Numbered from the stretch's first letter, positions 15,159 through 24,856 are shown. The stretch is DNA of 64,000 nucleotides from Gammaproteobacteria bacterium (GCA_017577615.1 PKRE01000001.1:620001-684000); one strand, 5' to 3'. Notes: generated by a model not told the origin, from the sequence alone. A program made the numbers and translations.

Positions 15159-17075
15159 ATGCTCGTCTTCTCTTCGGTCTCTTTGCGCCGCGGTGCGCGG
15201 CTGCTTTTTGCCGACGCCACGTTCACGATCTATCGCGGCGAAAAAGTCGGAATCGTCGGCGCCAATGGCACTGGCAAGTCGTCCTTGCTTGCGCTCGTGC
15301 GTGGCGAACTGCAGCCGGATGCCGGTGCATTCGAGATGCCGTCGCAGCTCGTCATGGCGCATGTTGCGCAGGAACTGCGTGCGACCGAGCAGCCTGCAAT
15401 CGAGTTCGTCATGGACGGCGATGCAGAGCTACGCGCGACCGAGCGAGCCATCGCGGAGGCAGAGCAGCGCGAGGATGGAGCCACGCTCGGCGAGCTGCAC
15501 GCCAAGTACGCTGCGATCGGCGGCTACGATGCCCGCAGCCGGGCGGCCCGCCTGATGCACGGCCTCGGCTTCTCGCCGAAGGATGAAATGCGGCCTGTCA
15601 GCGCGTTCTCGGGCGGCTGGCGTGTACGGCTGAACGTCGCCCAGGCGTTGATGTGTCGCTCCGACCTGTTGCTGCTGGATGAGCCGACCAATCATCTCGA
15701 TCTCGATGCGGTGATGTGGCTCGAGCAGTGGCTGCGCAGCTATCGCGGCACGCTGCTCATGATCGCGCACGATCGCGAGTTCCTCGATCGCACAGTCGAC
15801 CGTATCGTGCACATCGAGCAAGGCAAGGTGCAGGCTTACACCGGCAACTACTCCTCCTTCGAGGAACAACGTGCCGCGCAGCTCGCGCAGCAGCAGGCCA
15901 TGTACGAGCGGCAGCAGCGCGAGATCAGGCATATCATGGGATTTATCGAGCGCTTTCGCGCCAAGGCGAGCAAGGCGCGTCAGGCGCAAAGCCGCATGAA
16001 GGCGCTCGCGCGTATGCAGCGAATTGTCCCTGCGCACGTCGACTCGCCCTTCGAGTTCAGATTCCTGCCACCGCAGAAACTGCCCCGTCCACTGCTGACG
16101 CTGGAAAAGCAATCGGTCGGATATGGAGACCGCATCGTATTGAGCTCGATCAGCATGACCGTTCAACCCGGCGACCGCATCGCGCTGCTCGGGCGCAACG
16201 GCGCCGGCAAGTCGACCCTGATGAAGCTCCTGGCTGGCGAGCTCGAAGCGCGCGAAGGCAGGCGCATCGAGGCGCGCGATCTCAAGATCGGTTACTTCGC
16301 TCAACACCAGCTCGAGCAGTTGCGAATGGATGATTCGCCGCTCGGACACCTGAAGCGGCTGGGTGGTGAGGCGGCAGGACGCGCGACCGAGCAAGAGCTA
16401 CGTACGTTCTTGGGCGGATTCGGATTCAGCGGCGATCGCGTATTCGAGCCCGTCGGTCCGTTCTCCGGCGGGGAGAAAGCGCGGCTCGTGCTTGCGCTCC
16501 TGAGCTATATGCGACCCAACTTGCTGCTGTTGGATGAGCCGACGAACCATCTCGATCTGGAGATGCGCCAAGCGCTCGCGGTCGCTCTGCAAGAATTCGA
16601 TGCGGCGGTCGTGCTCGTTTCGCACGACCGACACTTGCTGCGCACGGTCGCCGACGAGCTGATCCTCGTCGACCAGGGCAGGGCTCAACCATTCGAAGGA
16701 GATCTCGACGACTACGCGCGCTGGATCACGACCCGTGACGCCGCCGAGAAGAAACCCGACGATGTGATGCCCTCGGTGACGAGCGCAGAGCTGCGCAAAC
16801 GGAAGAAGCGCGAGGAGGCCGAACGGCGCGCACGGCTGAGCCCGATCAAGAACGAGATCGCAAGGCTCGAAAGCATCATCACGGCTCTGCAAGAGGAGCT
16901 GAGCAAGATCGAGGTTGCGCTCGCGGATCCGGATCTGTACGAAGCACCGGCGAAGACACGCCTCCAGGAGCTGCTACAAACACAAGCGCGCCTCAAGCGC
17001 CAGCTCTCGGCGATGGAGGATGCATGGCTGGAGGCGAATGAGCGGCTCGAGAGCGCGTTGTCTATCGATCCGTGA
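15159..17075 (+). CDS. yheS: ABC-F family ribosome-associated ATPase YheS-like
   Basis: A soluble protein with two ABC ATPase domains and no membrane segments. The start MLVFSSVSLRRGARLLF resembles E. coli YheS. Domain 1 has Walker A GANGTGKSSLLALV, signature FSGGWRVRLNVAQAL and Walker B LLLLDEPTNHLDLDAVMWLE. The inter-domain linker (residues about 235-300) is Arg/Gln-rich, as in translation-factor ABC-Fs. Domain 2 has GRNGAGKSTLMKLLAG, FSGGEKARLVLALLS and LLLDEPTNHLDLE. The C-terminus is a charged coiled coil (about residues 540-638). Members act on the ribosome to relieve stalled or problematic peptides. The 140 bases upstream, after the regulator, contain no gene. Confidence 0.93.
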   Translation: MLVFSSVSLRRGARLLFADATFTIYRGEKVGIVGANGTGKSSLLALVRGELQPDAGAFEMPSQLVMAHVAQELRATEQPAIEFVMDGDAELRATERAIAEAEQREDGATLGELHAKYAAIGGYDARSRAARLMHGLGFSPKDEMRPVSAFSGGWRVRLNVAQALMCRSDLLLLDEPTNHLDLDAVMWLEQWLRSYRGTLLMIAHDREFLDRTVDRIVHIEQGKVQAYTGNYSSFEEQRAAQLAQQQAMYERQQREIRHIMGFIERFRAKASKARQAQSRMKALARMQRIVPAHVDSPFEFRFLPPQKLPRPLLTLEKQSVGYGDRIVLSSISMTVQPGDRIALLGRNGAGKSTLMKLLAGELEAREGRRIEARDLKIGYFAQHQLEQLRMDDSPLGHLKRLGGEAAGRATEQELRTFLGGFGFSGDRVFEPVGPFSGGEKARLVLALLSYMRPNLLLLDEPTNHLDLEMRQALAVALQEFDAAVVLVSHDRHLLRTVADELILVDQGRAQPFEGDLDDYARWITTRDAAEKKPDDVMPSVTSAELRKRKKREEAERRARLSPIKNEIARLESIITALQEELSKIEVALADPDLYEAPAKTRLQELLQTQARLKRQLSAMEDAWLEANERLESALSIDP

Positions 17076-17095
17076 CTGGAGCCGTGGGAATTGGA

Positions 17096-17149
17096 GGGCT
17101 GGAGGCTGATGCCGCGCAACGACCGCGCCCCAGCCAGAACCTCCAGCCC
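17096..17149. repeat. Inverted repeat between convergent genes, possible bidirectional terminator
   Basis: GGGCTGGAGG (17096-17105) and CCTCCAGCCC (17140-17149) form a perfect 10-bp inverted repeat with a 34-base loop, in the short gap between yheS and the oppositely oriented aldo/keto reductase gene. The arms belong to the CTGGAGGCTGG-type repeats seen in several other gaps of this window. Confidence 0.55.
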
Positions 17150-17160
17150 ACAACCCACAT

Positions 17161-18111
17161 TCAGCTCAGCTCATCCCAGAACGCTTCCATACGCTTGCGC
17201 ATGGCCGCATCCGGAAGCGCCCCGCGCCCGGCCGCTTGGTTGTCCTTCAGGTGCGATAGCTTGGTCGTGCCGGGAATCGCGCACGTGACCGCCGGGTGCG
17301 ATATGACGTATTTCAGGAAGAACTGCGCCCAGGTCGTCGCACCGAACTCGCGCGCCCATTCGGGCACCTGCTTGCCCCTTACGCGTGCAAACAAATTGCT
17401 CCCGCGACGCCCTCCGAACGGCAGATTCACCAGCACGGCCGTGCCACGCTCTTGCGCGAGCGGCAGCAGCTCTGCGGCTGCTTCTCGATCGTCGATCGAG
17501 TAGTTGAGCTGCACGAAATCCAATTGATATTTGCGCATCGCATCTGCCATCGCGGCGTGCTGCGCGTCGCTCGACGTCGTTGCGCCCAGGTACCTGATCC
17601 GCTTCGCGGCTTTCAGCTCCTGCAATACCGGAATCAAGGCATCGAGTCCCGTGAGGCTATGCACTTGAAGCAGATCGATCTTGTTCGTGCGCAGTCGCCG
17701 AAACGATGTCTCGATCATGGCCTCGGCCGCCGCCACATCGTCATTCGGTGCGGTCGCCTTCGTGGCCAGAAAATACCGCTCGCGATGACCGAGCTCTTCG
17801 AGAAGCTCGCCGATCACTTCCTCCGAGCGTCCATACGCCGGTGCGGTATCGATCACGGTCCCGCCCAGGCGCCACATCTGATCGAGTACTTCGCGCCGCG
17901 CGGCCAGCTCCGCAGCACCCGTCACGCTGTAGTTATTCGTTCCCAGCCCGATGACGGGAAGACGCTCGCCCGTAGCGGGCACTGGACGCGTAATCAATTC
18001 GCGGTGCGCCTCGGCAGCACGTGTCGGTAGAGACAGCAGCGAGCTCATGCCGACGAGTGCACCTGCTTTCAGCAACTCTCGACGCGTCATTCGATCGGTT
18101 AGCGAACTCAC
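17161..18111 (-). CDS. Aldo/keto reductase with twin-arginine signal
   Basis: An NADPH-type aldo/keto reductase that is probably exported folded by the Tat system. The N-terminus carries the twin-arginine motif MTRRELLKAGALVG, a hydrophobic segment and an AEA-type cleavage region. The barrel shows LPVIGLGTNN, the catalytic-region VIDTAPAYGRSEEVIGELLE (Asp and Tyr) and FLATKATAP. The Lys, HSL motif (LLQVHSLTG) and a C-terminal cofactor segment (CAIPGTTKLSHLKDNQAA) are also visible. The GTG at 18109-18111 is chosen as start because GGAGGAG stands five bases upstream, giving 316 residues; the first ATG, seven codons later, lacks a binding site. The substrate is unknown. Confidence 0.88.
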   Translation of the reverse strand: MSSLTDRMTRRELLKAGALVGMSSLLSLPTRAAEAHRELITRPVPATGERLPVIGLGTNNYSVTGAAELAARREVLDQMWRLGGTVIDTAPAYGRSEEVIGELLEELGHRERYFLATKATAPNDDVAAAEAMIETSFRRLRTNKIDLLQVHSLTGLDALIPVLQELKAAKRIRYLGATTSSDAQHAAMADAMRKYQLDFVQLNYSIDDREAAAELLPLAQERGTAVLVNLPFGGRRGSNLFARVRGKQVPEWAREFGATTWAQFFLKYVISHPAVTCAIPGTTKLSHLKDNQAAGRGALPDAAMRKRMEAFWDELS

Positions 18112-18329
18112 GTAGACTCCTCCACTCCTAGCTACGTAACCGATTCCCGGGCTGAGTAACATAGTGCCCGACTGGATGACAGAGGGAGTACGTCAATGAT
18201 TGTGAAGAAGTTCCTCTGGCGTCGAGCTGGCTCGCATCGAAGGAAGCGCTGACTTCCCGATGCCACGCGGGAGCGGTCGGTTGCGCCCACAAGGAATGGC
18301 ACAACGCATTCGAGAGGACGCTGGTACTG

Positions 18330-19142
18330 ATGTTGGAGCTTTCGCCTGATCACCCCTTCCCCCACCGACGCACTTTGTGTCTCGAAGGCGGATGTAACTT
18401 TCGAGACATTGGTGGCTATCGGACACGCGACGGTCGCGTTGTGAAGTGGGGACGGGTTTTTCGCGCCGGTGTCCTCAGCTACGTCACGGATGAGGACCAC
18501 CGCACGCTGCAGCGACTCGGCATCAGAGCGATCTGTGACTTACGCCGCGCGGATGAGCGAGACAAAGAGCCGACCCGATGGCCGGACGCGACAACACGGG
18601 TGCTCGCCTGGGACGATGAAGGCCAAGCGCCCACCTTGCGTTCGTATGCTGCACAGCGCCCACCCACTCAGGCCGGCATGTTCGACGCGATGATTGCGCT
18701 CTATCGAGGACTTCCCAACCGCATGCGCGAGCGGCTCCAAGGATTCCTCAGCTGCATTGCCAGCGGCGATATGCCGTTGATCGTGCATTGCGCTGCAGGC
18801 AAGGACCGCACAGGTTTTGCAATCGCTGTGCTGCTCCTGGCTCTAGGAGTACCACGCGAGACGGTGATCGAGGACTACTTGCTGACGAACCAGGTCAGCG
18901 ACTTTGAGCATTTCATCCGCACCCGTAAGGACACTGGTCTGGGGCTCGCCGATGCGAGGCATCCCTTGCTTGCCATGCCTGAGGAGCTACGCCGTGTGCT
19001 CTTGAGCGCGCACACCGATTTTCTCGGCGCTGCGCTGGAGCAGATCGACCGCGAGTTCGGTGGTCTGGATGCATACGTGGAACGGGTGCTGGAGATCACT
19101 CCGAAGGTGCGTGACCGTATCCTGGCGAATCTGCTCGAATAG
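18330..19142 (+). CDS. Tyrosine-protein phosphatase (dual-specificity-like, Y_phosphatase3 type)
   Basis: A 270-residue cysteine-based phosphatase. The P-loop is VHCAAGKDRTGFAIAVLLLA, matching HCX5R with the Lys-Asp-Arg variant common in bacterial PtpB/Tyr phosphatase 3 proteins. The N-terminus has the typical NFRDIGGYRTRDGRVVKWGR block, followed by FRAGVLSYVTDEDHRTLQRL and ICDLRRADERDKEP. Bacterial relatives act on phosphotyrosine and sometimes phosphoinositides. It stands alone between the divergent reductase gene and the convergent transporter gene. Confidence 0.9.
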   Translation: MLELSPDHPFPHRRTLCLEGGCNFRDIGGYRTRDGRVVKWGRVFRAGVLSYVTDEDHRTLQRLGIRAICDLRRADERDKEPTRWPDATTRVLAWDDEGQAPTLRSYAAQRPPTQAGMFDAMIALYRGLPNRMRERLQGFLSCIASGDMPLIVHCAAGKDRTGFAIAVLLLALGVPRETVIEDYLLTNQVSDFEHFIRTRKDTGLGLADARHPLLAMPEELRRVLLSAHTDFLGAALEQIDREFGGLDAYVERVLEITPKVRDRILANLLE

Positions 19143-19245
19143 ACGAGAGAAGGCACGAGCGCACTGACGGTGAGCACCCGATGAAGGCATCGAGCTCGCC
19201 GGCTGGCCTGACGTCGTTGACACGGGCTCCCGAGCGCGGATGCAT

Positions 19246-20670
19246 TCAAGGCATGACCGGCGGGTGATAGTCGAGCGTCAAGTTGAACACCCAAAGCAAG
19301 AAGAGCACGACCGGCACGTGCACGATGAATTGCACGACCGTGAACCCAATGACGTCGCGTGCCTTCAGACCAAGGATGCCGAGCAAGGGCAGCATCCAGA
19401 ACGGATTGATCAGGTTTGGTAACGCCTCGGCAGCGTTGTACACCTGGACGGCCCATCCTAGATGCACTTGGAGATCGTTGGCAGCCTGCATGACGTAAGG
19501 CGCCTCGATGATCCACTTGCCGCCGCCAGAAGGCACGAAGAAGCCGAGCACGGCGGAGTAGATACCCATCAAGATCGGAAAGGTGTCGCGCGAAGCAGCT
19601 TCTGCGAAGAACGCCGAAAGATGATGCGCGATCGTGTGCCCGTCGCTGCCCGGAGCGGCAGTGATGAGCGAAGCGATGCCGCCATAGAGCGGAAATTGAA
19701 TCAGCACACCTGTCGCGCTCGGCACCGCCCGGCTGACCGCATCGAGGAACGTGCGAGGGCGCCAGCACAGCAGCAGCCCGAGGGTCAAGAAAAGCAGATT
19801 GTACGTGTTGAGATTCGAAATGGCCGCGGCGGCCCCCTGAGTGATGAACTCCTGGGCCAGCCAGACAGTGCTCAACAAAGCGATCGCCACGTTAAGAATC
19901 GGGGAATGCTCGAGCCATTCGCCCGGTCGCGTTGGCTCGGAATTCGAGAGCACGTGCTTTTCGGCGGGCGTGCCTGGAGCGTGAGCGGTCCTCGCACGAT
20001 CGGCGCTCGGCACCGTCACCCACACAACCCACAAGGTGACGCCGATCAGAATGGCAGTCAGCGTGATCGACTGCCACAGAAATATCGTTTCGGTGAAAGG
20101 GATGACTCCGGTGATCTCCAGAAGCCCCGGAGGCATGCTCCCGGGATTCGCCTGCAGCTGTGCTGCAGAAGAAGACAGCCCCATCGCCCAAACCGAGCCG
20201 AGACCGAGATAGGCGGCAGCGGCTGCGGCACGGTAGTCCATCCGCAGCTCCTCACGCCGGGCGAGCGCGCGCACGTAGAGGCTGCCCAGGATCAAGCTCA
20301 AGCCCCAGTGCAGGAGGGAGACCAGCATGCTCAGAAGGGCCACGGAGAGAATGGCACCGCGCCCGGTTTTCGGTCGCGCTGCGAGCTGGTCGATGATGCG
20401 AGCGATCGGCGGAGAGCTCCCGACCACATAACCCCCGATGATGATGAAGCTCATCTGCATCGTGAACGGGATCAAGCTCCAATAGCCGTCACCGAACGCC
20501 TTGGCAGTGCGCAGCGGCGAGGCGCCCAGCAGCACGGCCGCTGCAGCAACAATCACGACCGCGGCTGCCGCAAACACGTATGCATCCGGTATCCATCGCT
20601 CCGACCACGCGCAACAACGCAGGGCAAATCCTTCAAGACGCGAGCGCTCGGGAACTGTGCGAGAGGTCAT
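19246..20670 (-). CDS. Short-chain fatty acid transporter family protein (AtoE-like)
   Basis: A polytopic inner-membrane protein of 474 residues with about ten to twelve hydrophobic segments. It matches the AtoE family: ERWIPDAYVFAAAAVVIV, KAFGDGYWSLIPFTMQMSFI, the tight glycine-rich SLLHWGLSLILGSLYVRALA and the C-terminal PSGGGKWIIEAPYVMQAAND and NPFWMLPLLGILGLKARDVI. AtoE-type proteins are thought to take up short-chain fatty acids. The ATG at 20668-20670 puts homology 25 residues in; an in-frame TTG at 20703 would add 11 residues, and neither has a strong ribosome binding site. No ato catabolic genes adjoin it. Confidence 0.87.
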   Translation of the reverse strand: MTSRTVPERSRLEGFALRCCAWSERWIPDAYVFAAAAVVIVAAAAVLLGASPLRTAKAFGDGYWSLIPFTMQMSFIIIGGYVVGSSPPIARIIDQLAARPKTGRGAILSVALLSMLVSLLHWGLSLILGSLYVRALARREELRMDYRAAAAAAYLGLGSVWAMGLSSSAAQLQANPGSMPPGLLEITGVIPFTETIFLWQSITLTAILIGVTLWVVWVTVPSADRARTAHAPGTPAEKHVLSNSEPTRPGEWLEHSPILNVAIALLSTVWLAQEFITQGAAAAISNLNTYNLLFLTLGLLLCWRPRTFLDAVSRAVPSATGVLIQFPLYGGIASLITAAPGSDGHTIAHHLSAFFAEAASRDTFPILMGIYSAVLGFFVPSGGGKWIIEAPYVMQAANDLQVHLGWAVQVYNAAEALPNLINPFWMLPLLGILGLKARDVIGFTVVQFIVHVPVVLFLLWVFNLTLDYHPPVMP

Positions 20671-20721
20671 GAGTTGCAAGGGAACAGCAGCTTCATTGCT
20701 CAAGCGTAAGCGGAGACCATC

Positions 20722-21168
20722 ATGATAGTGAGCGAAGCGATGACGCGCGATGTGCGGCTGGTCAGCCCGGACCAGACGATCCAGGAAGCCGCCAGGGAAA
20801 TGGCCGACTTCGACTTCGGCGCGCTACCAGTGCAAGAGAATGATCGACTGGTGGGCATGATCACGGACCGCGATATTGCCGTGCGAGCGGTCGCGCAGGG
20901 TCTCGGCCCGACGACGCCAGTGCGCGACATCATGAGCCGCGACATCAAGTACTGCTTTGAGGATCAATCGGTCGAAGAAGTCACCCAGAACATGGGCGAC
21001 TTGCGGATTCGGCGCCTGCCGGTGGTCGACCGGGACAAGCGTTTGGTCGGCATTCTGTCGTTGGGCGACCTCGCGATGGACGAGGAGTCCCAGATCGAGG
21101 CAGGTGAGGCTTTGAGCCGTATCTCGCGACCAGGAGGCGCTCACTCGCAAGCAACCCAGCCGCATTGA
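20722..21168 (+). CDS. CBS-domain pair protein
   Basis: A 148-residue soluble protein consisting of two CBS domains (about residues 1-60 and 68-125) with the usual pattern MTRDVRLVSPDQTIQEAARE, ALPVQENDRLVGMITDRDIA, RRLPVVDRDKRLVGILSLGD. Such tandem pairs bind adenosine nucleotides and act as energy sensors or regulatory modules. GGAG stands six bases before the ATG. It is divergent from the AtoE-like gene, with a gap of about 50 bases that must hold both promoters. Confidence 0.88.
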   Translation: MIVSEAMTRDVRLVSPDQTIQEAAREMADFDFGALPVQENDRLVGMITDRDIAVRAVAQGLGPTTPVRDIMSRDIKYCFEDQSVEEVTQNMGDLRIRRLPVVDRDKRLVGILSLGDLAMDEESQIEAGEALSRISRPGGAHSQATQPH

Positions 21169-21192
21169 CGCAAAACATTCAATACACGCGAT

Positions 21193-21217
21193 CGGCACGC
21201 GTGGCGCAATTGTGCCG
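21193..21217. terminator. Possible bidirectional terminator between CBS protein and glutathione peroxidase genes
   Basis: CGGCAC and GTGCCG form a six-base-pair stem around a 13-base loop in the 66-base gap between two convergent genes. No T-run is present, so the assignment rests mainly on position. Confidence 0.35.
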
Positions 21218-21234
21218 GTTGAAACGATGGGGGC

Positions 21235-21711
21235 TCAGAGCAGCCGCTCGATTGCCGCTCGCAATGCCTCAGGCTTCGTCGTGGGCGCGAAACGACGCAC
21301 CGTCTTTCCGTGGCGATCGACCAGGAACTTCGTGAAATTCCACTTGACTCGTTTCGTGCCAAGGACGCCGGGCGCTCGTTCCTTGAGCCACTCGAAGAGC
21401 GGGTGAGCAGACGGACCGTTCACTTCCACCTTATCGAACATCGGAAAGGTGACGCCATAGTTCGTAGCACAGAATTGCGCGATCTCTTCACGACTCCCCG
21501 GCTCTTGGGAAGCGAACTGGTTGCACGGGAAGCCCAGCACGGTAAAGCCGCGATCGCGGTAAGCCCGGTAAAGCGATTCCAGCTCCCGATACTGAGGCGT
21601 GAAGCCACACTTGCTCGCCGTGTTGACGATGAGCAGTACACGACCGGCGTACTCGCGCAGCGACACCGGAGTGCCGTCGAGACGCGTCGCAGTGAAGTCA
21701 TGTAAGGTCAT
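21235..21711 (-). CDS. Glutathione peroxidase family protein (thiol type)
   Basis: A 158-residue peroxidase that reduces peroxides with glutathione or, more often in this bacterial branch, thioredoxin. The catalytic-site block is VNTASKCGFTPQYRELESLY, where the peroxidatic residue is Cys rather than selenocysteine. The block VLGFPCNQFASQEPGS holds the Gln and a second Cys that can serve as resolving residue. WNFTKFLVD supplies the conserved Trp-Asn. The gene is monocistronic and lies just downstream of the halogenase operon on the same strand. Confidence 0.94.
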   Translation of the reverse strand: MTLHDFTATRLDGTPVSLREYAGRVLLIVNTASKCGFTPQYRELESLYRAYRDRGFTVLGFPCNQFASQEPGSREEIAQFCATNYGVTFPMFDKVEVNGPSAHPLFEWLKERAPGVLGTKRVKWNFTKFLVDRHGKTVRRFAPTTKPEALRAAIERLL

Positions 21712-21793
21712 ATCCGCCTCGCAGCCGTCGGCGCTTCGAGCTGCTAATCCAGCTCAAGCGCTCGGAGCCTTCGCGTCTCTTGCGGTATGTCGC

Positions 21794-23320
21794 TTACATC
21801 GCCGAAGCAACATTTTCGCCAGAGGCGTTCATCAAGACATCGTTTGCCGGGCAATAGCTACGCAGGAAATCGTGATGCTTGGGCATCTGCTCGACCTCGC
21901 GAGCAATCTCGTCCCTGATGCTCGCTAAGAGCCGCCGCAAGTCATTGTCCGACATGACTTTCGGGAGGTGATGATAGTGCTTCGGCTCGATCCCCTGCCC
22001 CAGCATCACTTGGATCCAGGCATCCACGCCGAAGAGCTCATTATCGTCGTGCCAGACGTGAGCCCTCTCCCGAAAGGCTTCGATACGGTGCGCGAGCGCG
22101 TCCGGCACCTTCAAGTGACGGTATTCGCGCCAGAACTCGCTGTCTTCTCGCTCGTTCACGTGGTAGTGCAGGATGATGAAGTCGCGAATCTTCTCGATCT
22201 CAGTACGCGCTTCCTTGTTATAGCGATCGATGAGCGATTGCGTGACGCCACCGAATGGGAATAAGCGAACGAGCCGGCACGCGCCCGTGATGATGAGATG
22301 GATGCTGGTGGATTCCAGCGGCTCGATGAAGCCGCTCGCCAAGCCGAGTGCGACGACATTCTTGTTCCAGACCTGGCGTCGGCGGCCGGGTGCGAATTTG
22401 ATGATCCTCGGCTCGTTCAATGCCTTCCCATCGACTGCATTGCGCAGCTTTTCTATTGCCTGTTCGTCTGACATGTAGCGACTGCAATAGACCAGGCCAT
22501 TGCCCATGCGATGCTGCAAGGGAATGCGCCAGCGCCAGCCGGCCTCGTGCGCGATGGAGCGAGTGTATGGCACCGCTGGACCGACCAGCTCGGTCTGCAT
22601 GGCGACCGCCCGATCGCAGTGCAGCCACTGGGACCAGTCTTCATATCCGGTCTTGAGAGTTTGCTCGATGAGGAGCCCACGAAAACCGGTACAGTCAACA
22701 AAGAAGTCTCCCTCGATGCGCTCGCCGGATTCCATCACCAGTGCCTTGATGAAACCTGATTCCGGATGTTGCTCGGCGCCCTTTATCTTGCCCTCTATGC
22801 GCCGCAGTCCGAAGCGTTCCGAGAACTTTCTCAAAAACTTGGCATAGGTCCCTGCATCCAGGTGGTACGCATAGTTGATCCGCGACTGCGGCGACGTCGC
22901 AAACTTGTTCTCGAACGCGGCTTTGAACTCCAAGCAATAGTCTCCGATCTTGGATCGGATACCTCTGCGCAAGCTGTCCAGCCAAAAGTGGTGGAATTGA
23001 CAGGCCCACGGCGACTTACCAAGAATGCCGAAGGCGTGGATGTAGCGGTCTGAGCCATTACGCCATCCTTCAAAGGAGATACCCAGCTTGAAGGTGGCTG
23101 CCGATGTGCGCATGAAGGCCTGCTCGTCGATCTGAATGAGCCGGTGGAATGCGCGGATCGGTGGAATCGTGGACTCACCGACACCCACTGTGCCGATCTC
23201 ATCGGACTCGACGAGCACGATATCGATCAGACCATGAAGCTGGTGCGCTAACGTTGCAGCGGCGATCCAGCCGGCAGTACCGCCACCGGTAATGACGACT
23301 CGTCGGATGTCCGTGTTCAC
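21794..23320 (-). CDS. Flavin-dependent (tryptophan) halogenase, first copy
   Basis: A 508-residue flavin-dependent halogenase. The FADH2-binding loop is VVITGGGTAGWIAAATLA. The active-site lysine that activates hypohalous acid is Lys78 in ATFKLGISFEGW, corresponding to Lys79 of PrnA. The halogenase signature WxWxIP is present as GWRWRIPLQHR, and the conserved Glu lies in FIEPLESTSIHLI. The halogenated substrate is not predictable: the TonB-receptor-linked branch of this family is mostly uncharacterised, and some members halogenate free indoles in vitro. The GTG start has GGAG seven bases upstream. It is the last gene of the receptor operon, 24 bases after the second halogenase gene. Confidence 0.92.
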   Translation of the reverse strand: MNTDIRRVVITGGGTAGWIAAATLAHQLHGLIDIVLVESDEIGTVGVGESTIPPIRAFHRLIQIDEQAFMRTSAATFKLGISFEGWRNGSDRYIHAFGILGKSPWACQFHHFWLDSLRRGIRSKIGDYCLEFKAAFENKFATSPQSRINYAYHLDAGTYAKFLRKFSERFGLRRIEGKIKGAEQHPESGFIKALVMESGERIEGDFFVDCTGFRGLLIEQTLKTGYEDWSQWLHCDRAVAMQTELVGPAVPYTRSIAHEAGWRWRIPLQHRMGNGLVYCSRYMSDEQAIEKLRNAVDGKALNEPRIIKFAPGRRRQVWNKNVVALGLASGFIEPLESTSIHLIITGACRLVRLFPFGGVTQSLIDRYNKEARTEIEKIRDFIILHYHVNEREDSEFWREYRHLKVPDALAHRIEAFRERAHVWHDDNELFGVDAWIQVMLGQGIEPKHYHHLPKVMSDNDLRRLLASIRDEIAREVEQMPKHHDFLRSYCPANDVLMNASGENVASAM

Positions 23321-23344
23321 GACCTTACTCCAGGAACGACGACC

Positions 23345-24856
23345 TCAGGAGTCAGCTGCAGCCTCTTCGTCCGGCACTGCACAGTACTGCTCGAGGAACT
23401 GCTTGTGCGTGGGCATCTTCGCAACTGCGGCACGGATATTCTTGCCCAACGTTTGGAGCATCGTGCGCAACTCCTCGGGCTTCAACATGTGCGGCATGTG
23501 GTGATACCCGGTAGGATACACGCGTTGTCCCAGCATGACCTGCAGCCAAGACTCGACGCGGAAAAGGTCCCTTGGATCCGGAAAGATCAAGCCCGTTTCG
23601 CGGAAGAGTTCGAGGCGGTGCGCAAGCGTGTCGGGCACCTCCATGTCTCGACAGTCTCGCCAATAAGGTGTGTCATCGCGCTCCGTAGCCTTGTAGTGAA
23701 GGATGATGAAATCGCGAATTCTTTCGTATTCGAGCTCGGTCTCGCGGTTGTACTCGCGCACCAGCGATTCTACGCAACCGGTGAACGGAAACATCCGCAG
23801 CAGACGCGCGACACCGGCCTGGATGATGTGAATGCTCGTGGACTCGAGCGGCTCGATGAACCCGCTTGAAAGCCCGATTGCGACACAGTTCTTCACCCAC
23901 ACGTTGCGCCGACGGCCTGGCACGAACTTGAGCAGGCGAAGCTCGACGCGCACCTTCCCTTCGAGGTTCTCCATGAGGACCCGACGCGCCTCCTCGTCGG
24001 TCGTGTAGGCCGTGGAATAGACATGACCGGTGCCTTGTCGATGTTGCAACGGGATTTTCCATTGCCAACCGGCTTGGTGAGCAATGGCCCGCGTGTATGG
24101 CGGAATGTCGTCGAGCGGATAGTCAGTTTGCAACGCAATCGCGCGATCATTACGCAGCCAACGACTCCAGTCCACGTATCCTGCCTTGAGGGTCTGCTCG
24201 ATCAGCAACGCGCGAAAACCCGTGCAGTCGATGAAGAAGTCACCCTCAATATGTTGGCCAGACTCGAGCACGACTGCTTGAATGAAGCCCGTCTCGGGGT
24301 GCTGAACGACGTCGACGATCTTGCCTTCGACGTGCTTGACGCCCTTTGCTTCGCTGCGCTGACGCAAGTAGCGGGCGTATAGCGCTGCGTCGAAATGGTA
24401 GGCGTAGTTGATCCTGGAGTTCTCGTTGGTGAAGAACCTGTGATGCTTGGCGGCCTGAAGCTCAAAGCAACAATCGTCAAGGTCCCCGTCGTAGCCGGAT
24501 TGCCTGGCAGCTAACCAATAGTGATGAAAATCGCCGAGGAAGGTGCTCCTGCCAATGACGCCGAACGAGTGGATATATCGATCACCGCGACGCGCCCAGT
24601 TTTCGAAGGAGATTCCAAGCTTGATCGAGCCGCGGGTCACGCGCAGAAACTCGCGCTCGTCGAGGCCAAGGAGCCGGTGAAACGCGAGAACGGTAGGGAA
24701 GGTAGCCTCACCGACTCCGACGGTCGGAATCTGTTCCGACTCGATCAAGGTGATGTCGAGCAGGGGCCCCAACTGCTGCGACAGGGCGGCGGCGGCGATC
24801 CAACCGGCAGTGCCACCACCGGCGATGACAACCTTCTTGACGGTTTGCGGTTTCAC
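23345..24856 (-). CDS. Flavin-dependent (tryptophan) halogenase, second copy
   Basis: A 503-residue paralogue of the neighbouring halogenase. It has the same functional residues: flavin loop VVIAGGGTAGWIAAAALS, active-site Lys79 in GSIKLGISFENW, WxWxIP as GWQWKIPLQHR, and Glu in FIEPLESTSIHII. The two copies are clearly homologous along their whole length but differ at many positions, so they look like an old duplication or separately kept paralogues with different substrates. The start is GTG with a GGGGG-rich ribosome binding region. A flavin reductase, needed to supply FADH2, is not encoded in the window. Confidence 0.92.
   Translation of the reverse strand: MKPQTVKKVVIAGGGTAGWIAAAALSQQLGPLLDITLIESEQIPTVGVGEATFPTVLAFHRLLGLDEREFLRVTRGSIKLGISFENWARRGDRYIHSFGVIGRSTFLGDFHHYWLAARQSGYDGDLDDCCFELQAAKHHRFFTNENSRINYAYHFDAALYARYLRQRSEAKGVKHVEGKIVDVVQHPETGFIQAVVLESGQHIEGDFFIDCTGFRALLIEQTLKAGYVDWSRWLRNDRAIALQTDYPLDDIPPYTRAIAHQAGWQWKIPLQHRQGTGHVYSTAYTTDEEARRVLMENLEGKVRVELRLLKFVPGRRRNVWVKNCVAIGLSSGFIEPLESTSIHIIQAGVARLLRMFPFTGCVESLVREYNRETELEYERIRDFIILHYKATERDDTPYWRDCRDMEVPDTLAHRLELFRETGLIFPDPRDLFRVESWLQVMLGQRVYPTGYHHMPHMLKPEELRTMLQTLGKNIRAAVAKMPTHKQFLEQYCAVPDEEAAADS

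Noticed and set aside
15429..16394. A 321-codon minus-strand frame within yheS
   Set aside because: It is antisense to a well-conserved ABC-F gene with both ATPase domains intact.
19462..20709. A 415-codon plus-strand frame opposite the AtoE-like gene
   Set aside because: The product is very rich in Arg, Gln and His without any motif, as expected for an antisense frame; the minus-strand transporter is clear.
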